From CAZPXZ01 sp965221505 (GTDB lineage: Bacteria; Pseudomonadota; Alphaproteobacteria; Rhodobacterales; CAZPXZ01): a stretch of 64,000 nucleotides of DNA. Numbering within the stretch: position 1 is the first letter of the stretch; each line of letters starts with the position of its first letter. The position numbers and the translations under genes were made by a program. Of this stretch, positions 15,001-24,400 are shown piece after piece. The stretch is taken from positions 2,542,001 to 2,606,000 of the forward strand of contig CBDCSI010000001.1 of the NCBI GenBank assembly GCA_965221505.1, written 5' to 3'. The notes below the pieces were generated by a model. That model saw only the letters and a list, made by a program, of their open reading frames with translations, did no database searches and was not told the DNA's origin.

Positions 15001-15838
15001 CGGCAACGCTAGGAGAGTCCGAAAGCGCGAGCGTGACGGTCGCGTCCAGGCCGGCCAGGTTGCCCCCGGTTGCGGAGACCTCCCACATTGCGGCGGAACT
15101 CTCGCTCTTGACCGCGGACACCGCAACCTGGCCGGCCCCCGGGCCCGTCACGCCGAAGTCCGCGCCGTCGACGTTCCGGACCGACTCGGAGAACGTGATC
15201 AGCCAGGTCAGTTCGTCTTCGTTCGTCGGCGAGCCAGTCGGATCGTGCCGTTCGATCTTCGAAATCGTCGGAGCCGTGTTGTCCAGTTCGTACGAGACGT
15301 CGTTCGGCGACGGCACCGCGGTCGTCGAGAGCGCGTTGCCCGCGAGGTCGGCAACGCTAGGAGAGTCCGAAAGCGCGAGGGTGACGGTCGCGTTCAGGCC
15401 GGCCAGGTTGCCCCCGGATGCGGAGACTTCCCACACTGCGTCGGAACTCTCGCTCTTGACCGCGGACACCGCAACCTGGCCGGCCCCCGGGCCCGTCACG
15501 CCGAAGTCCGCGCCGTCGACGTTCCGGACCGACTCGGAGAACGTGATCAGCCAGGTCAGTTCGTCTTCGTTCGTCGGCGAGCCAGTCGGATCGTGCCGTT
15601 CGATCTTCGAAATCGTCGGAGCCGTGTTGTCCAGTTCGTACGAGACGTCGTTCGGCGACGGCACCGCGGTCGTCGAGAGCGCGTTGCCCGCGAGGTCGGC
15701 AACGCTAGGAGAGTCCGAAAGCGCGAGGGTGACGGTCGCGTTCAGGCCGGCCAGGTTGCCCCCGGATGCGGAGACTTCCCACACTGCGTCGGAACTCTCG
15801 CTCTTGACCGCGGACACCGCAACCTGGCCGGCCCCCGG
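1..15838 (-). CDS. Giant Ig-like repeat protein, 3' continuation (partial, off left edge)
   Basis: From 15838 down to position 1 a single minus-strand frame stays open with no stop for about 5,280 codons and has no start of its own that makes biological sense. It encodes about 46 consecutive bacterial Ig-like repeats of 112-116 residues with a shared core: PTN-x-D-x-V-TWR-x-TFSE, DF-x-V-x-G-x-G, W/Y-DV-x-ASGGNLA, N/D-x-T-x-TLGF, and a PSPNENxYxLDN linker. It is the same repeat as at the 3' end of the 16734-26990 frame and is joined to it by four small frame shifts, so I read both as one gene whose end lies left of the window. Alternatives are a real 3' fragment of a decayed gene, or two genes. 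First in-frame ATG is at 15088, in the middle of a repeat. Confidence 0.8.
4915..9415 (-). repeat. Higher-order repeat, 1,026 bp = three Ig-like units
   Basis: Identical or near-identical sequence recurs with a 1,026-bp period: the same motif occurs at 5406, 6432 and 7458, then at 8481 (period 1,023). Another recurs at 5034, 6060 and 7086. The 7993-9015 segment and the next about 400 bp are nearly identical with a 1,023-bp period. Each block holds three distinguishable Ig-like repeats of about 342 bp. About 4.4 copies are present, and every period is a multiple of three, so gain or loss of a block keeps frame. Confidence 0.82.
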
Positions 15839-18430
15839 CCCGTCACGCCGAAGTCCGCGCCGTCGACGTTCCGGACCGACTCGGAGAACGTGATCAGCCA
15901 GGTCAGTTCGTCTTCGTTCGTCGGCGAGCCAGTCGGATCGTGCCGTTCGATCTTCGAAATCGTCGGAGCCGTGTTGTCCAGCTCGTACGAGACGTCGTTC
16001 GGCGACGGCACCGCAGTCGTCGAGAGCGCGTTGCCCGCGAAGTCGGCAACGCTAGGAGAGTCCGAAAGCGCGAGGGTGACGGTCGCGTCCAGGCCGGCCA
16101 AGTTGCCCCCGGATGCGGAGACTTCCCACACTCGTCGAAACTCTCGCTCCTGACCGCGGACACCGCGACCTCGCCGGCCCCCGTGCCCGACACGCCGAAG
16201 TCCGCGCCGTCGACGTTCCGGACCCCTTCGGAAAACGTAATCAGCCAGGTCAGTTCGTCTTCGTTCGTCGGCGAGCCAGTCGGATCGTGCCGTTCGATCT
16301 TCGTAATCGTCGGAGCCGTGTTGTCCAGCTCGTACGAGACGTCGTTCGGCGACGGCACCGCGGTCGTCGAGAGCGCGTTCGAGGTCGGCAACCGAGAGTC
16401 CGAAAGCGCGAGGGTGACGTCGCGTCCAGGCCAGCCAGGTTGCCCCCGGATGCGGAGACTTCCCACACTGCGTCGGAACTCTCGCTCTTGACCGCGGACA
16501 CCGCGACCTCGCCGGCCCCCGGGCCCGTCACGCCGAAGTCCGCGCCGTCGACGTTCCGGACCGACTCGGAAAACGTGATCAGCCAGGTCAGTTCGTCTTC
16601 GTTCGTCGGCGAGCCAGTCGGATCGTGCCTTCGATCTTCGAAATCGTCGGAGCCGTTGTCCAGCTCGTACGAGACGTCGTTCGGCGACGGCACCGCAGTC
16701 GTCGAGAGCGCGTTGCCCGCGAGGTCGGCAACGCTAGGAGAGTCCGAAAGCGCGAGGGTGACGGTCGCGTTCAGGCCGGCCAGGTTCGGATGCGGAGACT
16801 TCCCACACTGCGTCGGAACTCTCGCTCTTGACCGCGGACACCGCAACCTGGCCGGCCCCCGGGCCCGTCACGCCGAAGTCCGCGCCGTCGACGTTCCGGA
16901 CCGACTCGGAAAACGTGATCAGCCAGGTCAGTTCGTCTTCGTTCGTCGGCGAGCCAGTCGGATCGTGCCGTTCGATCTTCGAAATCGTCGGAGCCGTGTT
17001 GTCCAGCTCGTACGAGACGTCGTTCGGCGACGGCACTGCGGTCGTCGAGAGCGCGTTGCCCGCGAGGTCGGCAACGCTAGGAGAGTCAGAAAGCGCGAGG
17101 GTGACGGTCGCGTCCAGGCCGGCCAAGTTGCCCCCGGATGCGGAGACTTCCCACACTGCGTCGGAACTCTCGCTCTTGACCGCGGACACCGCAACCTGGC
17201 CGGCCCCCGGGCCCGTCACGCCGAAGTCCGCGCCGTCGACGTTCCGGACCGACTCGGAGAACGTGATCAGCCAGGTCAGTTCGTCTTCGTTCGTCGGCGA
17301 GCCAGTCGGATCGTGCCGTTCGATCTTCGAAATCGTCGGAGCCGTGTTGTCCAGTTCGTACGAGACGTCGTTCGGCGACGGCACCGCGGTCGTCGAGAGC
17401 GCGTTGCCCGCGAGGTCGGCAACGCTAGGAGAGTCCGAAAGCGCGAGGGTGACGGTCGCGTTCAGGCCGGCCAGGTTGCCCCCGGATGCGGAGACTTCCC
17501 ACACTGCGTCGGAACTCTCGCTCTTGACCGCGGACACCGCAACCTGGCCGGCCCCCGGGCCCGTCACGCCGAAGTCCGCGCCGTCGACGTTCCGGACCGA
17601 CTCGGAGAACGTGATCAGCCAGGTCAGTTCGTCTTCGTTCGTCGGCGAGCCAGTCGGATCGTGCCGTTCGATCTTCGAAATCGTCGGAGCCGTGTTGTCC
17701 AGCTCGTACGAGACGTCGTTCGGCGACGGCACCGCAGTCGTCGAGAGCGCGTTGCCCGCGAAGTCGGCAACGCTAGGAGAGTCCGAAAGCGCGAGGGTGA
17801 CGGTCGCGTCCAGGCCGGCCAAGTTGCCCCCGGATGCGGAGACTTCCCACACTGCGTCGGAACTCTCGCTCTTGACCGCGGACACCGCGACCTCGCCGGC
17901 CCCCGGGCCCGTCACGCCGAAGTCCGCGCCGTCGACGTTCCGGACCGACTCGGAAAACGTGATCAGCCAGGTCAGTTCGTCTTCGTTCGTCGGCGAGCCA
18001 GTCGGATCGTGCCGTTCGATCTTCGAAATCGTCGGAGCCGTGTTGTCCAGCTCGTACGAGACGTCGTTCGGCGACGGCACCGCGGTCGTCGAGAGCGCGT
18101 TGCCCGCGAGGTCGGCAACGCTAGGAGAGTCAGAAAGCGCGAGGGTGACGGTCGCGTCCAGGCCGGCCAGGTTGCCCCCGGATGCGGAGACTTCCCACAC
18201 TGCGTCGGAACTCTCGCTCTTGACCGCGGACACCGCGACCTCGCCAGCCCCCGGGCCCGTCACGCCGAAGTCCGCGCCGTCGACGTTCCGGACCGACTCG
18301 GAAAACGTGATCAGCCAGGTCAGTTCGTCTTCGTTCGTCGGCGAGCCAGTCGGATCGTGCCGTTCGATCTTCGAAATCGTCGGAGCCGTGTTGTCCAGTT
18401 CGTACGAGACGTCGTTCGGCGACGGCGTTC
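13440..18430 (-). repeat. Array of about 15 near-identical 348-bp units
   Basis: The unit encodes 116 residues (APTISKIERHDPTGSPTNED at its start). Anchors at 13543, 13891, 14239, 14581, 14929, 15277, 15625, 15972, 16320, 16657, 17000, 17348, 17696, 18044 and 18392 are spaced 348 bp except where bases are missing. Copies differ at only a few sites (for example Ala-Ala-Met-Trp versus Asp-Ala-Val-Trp), so they were recently homogenised. Confidence 0.88.
15836..16786 (-). other. Cluster of frame-breaking small deletions in the giant gene
   Basis: Compared with neighbouring copies of the 348-bp repeat, bases are missing near 16785 (5), 16656 (2), 16629 (1), about 16372 and 16394 (5 and 4), 16419 (1), 16132 (1) and 15837 (1). 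The net effect is a minus-strand frame path that changes four times. All are losses and none are gains. A separate 6-bp loss at about 14388 keeps frame. Outside this kilobase the frame is intact for 10 kb on one side and 15.8 kb on the other. That pattern fits a poorly resolved consensus inside collapsed tandem repeats better than gene decay, though decay cannot be excluded. Confidence 0.75.
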
Positions 18431-21400
18431 CGTCGGTCGATAGCGTATTGCCGGCCGGATCGGCGACGTTCTGGCTAGGGGCGGGCGCGAGGGAAATCGT
18501 ATCGTCAAGGTCCGCCAGATTGCCGCCGGACGCCTTGACGTCGTAAATCGTGTCCGTCACCCGAGCCGCCGCAACGGCTACGTCGCCGATCCCCGTTCCC
18601 GAAACCAGGAAGTCCGAATCGTCGACGTTGCGAACCGCTTCGCTGAAGGTCACTCGCCAGGTGACCTCGTCGGCTGCCGTGGGAGACGACGACGGGGTCT
18701 GCCGCGCGACGCTCGCCACGGTGGGCGCAGTGTTGTCCAGTTCGTAGGTGTTCTCGTTGACTGCGGGCGTTCCAGTGATGGACAGCGCGTTGCCGAACGC
18801 GTCCACGATATCCTGCGTCGACGCGATCCCGAGGGTCACGGTCCCGTCCAGATTGTCGAGGTTTCCGCCGGACGCTTCGACGTCGTATACCCGATGTGAC
18901 AGGGACCCGTTCCGAATGCCTTCGTAGACCGTCACCGAAACGGCGCCGGCATTGCTCACCGAGAAGTCCCCCCCGGTCACGTTCCTGACGACTTCGCTAA
19001 AGGTCAGACGCCACGAAACGACATCCGCATTGGTCGGCGATGCAGTCGGATCGAGCCGTTCGATGGCCACGAGCGTCGGAGGCGGGTCTGACTCTACGGT
19101 AACGTAAAACGTCAGGGTTGCGGTCTCGAAGTCGTCGTCGGTCGCGGTCAAACTGTACGCGGTCCGAGCTTGGATCGCCGACGGGGTTCCGGTGATCCTG
19201 CGCGTATCCGGCGAGAACACGAGCCCGGCCGGTAGTTCGGGAGAAAGCGAATAGACGTACTCGCCGCTGCCGCCCGTAGCCATGGGCAGCTGCAAGTCCG
19301 AGATTTCGCTGTTCTGCGTCCATGTCTGTTCGTCGACGCTTTCGCTCCCGAAACCGGGAATCCGGCTCGTCGTGTCGACCGCGATCTGGAATGCGAGAGT
19401 TGCCGTGTCGCCGTCTTCGTCCGTTGCGGTCAGCGTGTATGTGGTTTCCGCCTTGGTTACGTACGGACGACCGCTAATCTGTCGTGAACTGGCGTCAAAC
19501 GTAGTTCCGGCCGGCAAGACCGGCTGTATCGAATAGGTCAGGTTACCGTTGCCGCCTTGGGCCGCCGGCAGCGTCAGGGTGCGAATGCTGCGGTTTCTCG
19601 TCCACACGCGGGGCGCGACCGACGCACCGCCGAACGTAGGTAACGCATCGACGGAGATTCGAAATGAAATCGACGCCTCGTCGCCGTCGGCATCCGTCAC
19701 GGTAAGGCTGAAGTACGTAGTCGCCAGCGCACTTGCGGGCGTGCCGCTGATCGTCCGGGTCTGCGCGTCGAACGTTACTCCGGCAGGAAGGTCGGGAGTC
19801 AGCGCGTATCGTGGCACGCCGTTTCCCGTATTCGTAGCTGCCGGGAGAACGAGGTCCGTGATCGGTGCGTGCTGCGTCCATGTCTGGTCCGCGACGGACG
19901 CGCTGCCGAACGAGGGATGCCGATCGGAAACCGCGACCTCGATCGAAAAGGCGAGCGTAGCCGTATCGCCGTCCGCATCGGTCGCGGAGAGCGTGTATTC
20001 GGTCTTCGCCTTCACGACCGACGGAGTCCCGATAATCCTCGGGCCTGAGGGATCGAATGTCAGGCCGGCTGCAAGTTCGGGAGTCAAGGAATAGATCAAC
20101 TCCCCGTTGCCGCCCGTCGCGTTCGGCAAGCTCAATCCGCCGACGACCGTCATGCCCTGAGTCCAGTGTTGGTCCTGAACCTCTTCGCTCCCGAAGGACG
20201 GCGTACGATCCGTATCCTCGACCGTGATCTGGAAGGAGAGCGTCGCCTGGCTACTGTCGGGATAGGTCGCGGTCAGGGTGTATACGGCCGTCGCCGCAGC
20301 CGCCGTCGGGGTACCGCTGATCCGACGCGTTGCGGCATCGAAACTCAGCCCGGACGGAAGCGCGGGCGTCAGCGTATAGGTCGGCTCGCCGCTTCCGTCG
20401 ACGGCGGCAGGGAGCTCGAGCGCCCGAACGGAGGCGTTCGTTACCCAGACTCGGTCCGGTACGGTTGCGCCGCCAAAGGACGGGACCGCATTTACCTCAA
20501 CCGTGAAGGTCAATTCGGCCGTGTCTGCCGTCGCTGTGTGATTGTCTTCGTCCGCGGCGCGGTAGGTGTAGGTCGTCGCCGGGAATTGCGCCGTAGCTGT
20601 TCCGCTCAGCCGCCGCGCGTCGGCGTCGAACTCGAGGCCGGCCGGAAGGGCCGGCTGAAGGCTATAGGTCGGGGTGCCGTTGCCGGATACCCGAACGGCC
20701 GGCAGCGACACCGGGGAAATGGGTGTGCCTTGAGTCGCAACGACCGAAGAAACGGACGCAGTGGCCGCGAAAGCGGGCTTCCGGTCGCGGTTAACCGAGA
20801 CGTTGAACTCGATGGGCACCGACTTGTCGTCGTCTGCGATGTCGATCGTTCCGTCGTCGTCCACCGCAACATACCGGAGCGCATACGTCTTTGGCAGAAT
20901 ATCCGTCACTGCCGAGACGTCTACGGACAAGGTTCGTGCGCTTGATTCGAAGTTCATGCCAGCGGGGAGAGAACTCCCGTCACTCCGCTCCAGCACGTAG
21001 GAAATCCCGCCATCCCCGCCGGTTGCGACAGGGAGCGGGTTCGACACCAAATCCACGGTAATGCGCGGAAGCGGAGGCACGATCGTAGCGAGAAACGCGG
21101 GTGCCGAGTCGGGCCGCACGGGAGTCGCCGATACCTCTTGCGACGGGTTGCCCTCTCCCGCCGCGTTCACCGCCCGAACCCGGAACGTGTATGCCGTGCC
21201 GTTGGTCAAACCTCCCACGTCCGTTCCGTCCGAGTTAGTCTCGCCGGGTGCGCTATCGAGAACGTCGGTCCAGCCGCCATAATCCTGACCGGCGGCCTTG
21301 TACTGGTATTGCCACATCTGGACACCGGGCATCACCGCCCAGTCCAACCGTACGGCTGCGTTCCCTGGAGAAACGCTTACGCCGATCGGGTTACCGGGTG

Positions 21401-24400
21401 CGCCTGTATCCGGTCGATTGCAGACTGCCGACGTTGCGCCTCGACCCGCCAAGTTGATCGCGCGAAGCTCGAAGCAGTAGGTCTTGCGATTCTCCAAACC
21501 AGCAACCCTGTACGACCTTTCGTTGGCTTCGCCTGTCGCACTGTTTGGAATGTTGTACCACGAACCGAATGACGTCCGGTATCCGTCGAATACTCCCCAA
21601 CGACTCCGAAAGGCCTGTGCCTCCGGAATTGGATCCCAATGAAGCAGTACCTCGGCGTCGCCCGCCACGGCAAGAAAGTTGGTGGGGGCCGCGGGCAGGC
21701 CGATCGGCATGGCAACCGCCTCATTCGACTCCGATCCCGTCCGGTCCGAGCTGACGGGCCGAACCTGAAATCCGTAGGAAATGCCGTTCGTGAGGCCGGA
21801 TACGTCATGACCGACTTCATTCGGCCCACCGTCAGCGCTATCCGGCACGTCGATCCACGGACCGAATGCGCCTGCCCCGGATCTCTGGCGATACTGCCAC
21901 TTCAGGGCATTGGGCACAGGAAGCCAACGCAGCTCCACCAGCCCGTTGCGACCCAAAGCGGAGAGTTTCGGCGAAGGTGCCGCTTGAGGCAGGGGGGTTG
22001 CCGTTCGTTCCCCTGTCTCTTCCCCCTTGCCGGTCGCGTTGCCGGCACGGACCTGAAATCGGTACTCGGTACCGTTGACGAGGTCCCCGATCAGTACGGA
22101 AGTCGTCGACGGGCCGCTGTCGGGAACGGATTGCCAAGCGGCCCAGTGACGCGAATCACCTGTCCCCTGACGGTATTCCCATGACGTTGCCGTTGAGATC
22201 GCGTTCCATGAGAGATATACGGCTCGATCACGACCCTCCGCAGCGAACCCGCTCGGCCGCGCCGGCGCCCCGCTGGGAGGGCTGGCCGTCGGAGTTCCAT
22301 ACAAGATCGCCGGCGCTACGGCATATCCGTAGGTGACGATCGGATAAAGCGCCAGCCGATACCGTTTGTCGTTAAAGAGCGACGAGTACTTTCCGTGAGA
22401 CGAAACCGTATAGGAAAACGAACCAGCCGACTCTGTAGGCGTGATTCGTGCCAAGGAGTCGTCCACCCAAAGGTCCCAGGCGGTGACCGTGTACCCAAGA
22501 TCGGGCCAGGACAGACGCAAGGTCCCGTCGCCGGCGATAACATCAACGTTCGGCGCAGCGCCCACAGTTACGTATTCCCAACTCGTGCGACTTCCTAGCC
22601 CCAAGCTGTTGCGACCTTGAAGCTGAAACGAATACCCACCCCCGTTTGTCAATCCTCCGACCGTAACGGAGCGCGAATGGTCTCCGCCCTGATAGCTTTG
22701 TGTAAAGTAATAGGATGGCCCCCACACTGACAATGTCCATGAGTCGACGTAGGGGGAGCCTGCGGAAGGCCCCCAATTTATGACGAGTTGCCCGTCTCCC
22801 GGGAGCACTTCGGTCCAGGGCGCCAGCGGGACCGCCCGCTCCACCGGGGGCGGGGCCACTGCAATTCGCAACAGTATCGTTGACTCGTCGCCATCCGCGT
22901 CGACTGCGGTGTAGCTGTATTGCGCGTACGCGTGCGTCGCACTCGGAGCGCCTTGAATGGATCGGGTCACCGGATCAAACGTCACGCCTGCCGGAAGCTC
23001 CGGAGCGATACTGTAGCGCAGCCAACCGTTGCCACCCGTTGCCTCGGGCAGCACTAAAGGAGTGACCGGCATGCCGACCGTCCAATACTGGTCTCCCAGC
23101 CCCGCTCCACCGAAGTCAGGAAAACGATTCTCGGCCAAAACCGCAATCGTGAACACAAGTGTCGACGTGTCACCGTCCAGGTCCGTAGCCGTCAGGCTGT
23201 ATTGCGTTGCGGCTTGCGCCGTCGAAGGCGTTCCGGTGATTGTCAGGGAAGGGTAATCGAACTGCAGTCCGGTCGGGAGAGCCGGCGTCAAGGAATAGGC
23301 TAAGTTGCCGTTTCCGCTTGAAGCAGCGGGCAGAGCGAAGCCGTCTATCAGCGTAGCGTCTTGCGCCCAGACTTGATCCGGAACCTGTGCTCCCAGGAAC
23401 GTGGGCGATCGATCCCTTTCTTCCACAGAGACCTGAAAGGTGATCGTCGCCTGACTGCCGTCACCGTCGGTCGCCGTATACACATAACTTGTCGCCGCTT
23501 GCGGCGAAGTTGGAGTGCCGCTGGCCTGTCGCGAAGCCGGATCGAAACTCAGCCCGGAGGGAAGCGCCGGGGTCAGCGCGTATGTAACGCCGCCGTCCCC
23601 TCCGATGGCTTCGGGAAGCGTCAACACGCGAATCGGCGTGTCCTCGACAAGAACCTGATCCCGAATGGTCGAATTGCCGAAGGACGGAACGCCGTCTACC
23701 GCAATGGTAAACGTCAAGGACGCCTCGTCCCCGGCGGCGAGATGATTGTCCGAATCCGAGGCCGAATAAGCATAGGTTGTGGGCGGGAGAGCCGTTGTCG
23801 GGGTGCCGCTCAGAATTCTCGTTGTCGGATCGAACACGAGCCCGTCGGGAAGAGCCGGCGTCAGCGCATAGGAGGTGGCGCCGTTTCCGGCCATGGCGAC
23901 CGCCGGCGGCGTGACCGGCGAGATAGGCTCGTATTGCGTCGCGACGACCGACACGACCGACGCACCGGTCGCGAATGCCGGACCAAGGTCTGAGGAAATG
24001 CGAATTGCAAATTCGACGGCGGCCGACTCGTCGTCGTCGGCGGTGTCCGCGGTACCGTCGTCGTCGATTGCGAAGTACCGAAGCGAATAGGTCAGCGGCA
24101 GGGTGCCGGTCAGCGCGGAAACGTCTACCGCGAAAGTCCGCGCAGCAGCGTCGAAGGAGACGCCGGCCGGCAGCGCACTGCCGTCCAACAACTCCAGCTT
24201 GTAGGTGAGGGCGCCGTCCGCCCCGACAGCGGAAGGAAGCGCCTCGGACAAGTAGTCCACCGTCAGTGTCGGAATGTCCGGTGCACCCATGCCGGACAGC
24301 ATCGGCACCAGGTCAGCCGCGGCGGGGGTCGCAATCGCTTCGTCCGACTCGTTCCCGGCTCCTGCAGGAGACACCGCCCGCAACTCGAACGTATACGCCG

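Larger units (their letters stand above)
1..19085 (-). repeat. Tandem bacterial Ig-like repeats (about 55 copies in window)
   Basis: I count about 55 linker anchors (the plus-strand string reading gttctcgttcgg or a close variant) between about 212 and 18733, spaced 334-355 bp. Each unit is one beta-sandwich Ig-like repeat. Divergence is lowest at 4.9-9.4 kb and 13.4-18.4 kb and higher at 0-4.9, 9.4-13.4 and 18.4-19.1 kb, so different parts of the array were amplified at different times. Confidence 0.88.

Noticed and set aside
72..16153. Very long plus-strand open frames (up to 928 codons) across the repeat array
   Set aside because: They are shadows of the minus-strand Ig-like repeats in GC-rich DNA: their Arg-rich or Ser/Thr-rich translations have no recognisable domains and their period simply mirrors the minus-strand unit.
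1..19085. CRISPR-like or satellite non-coding repeat
   Set aside because: Unit length is about 342-348 bp with no short repeat-spacer pattern, and every unit encodes the same Ig-like domain in one frame.
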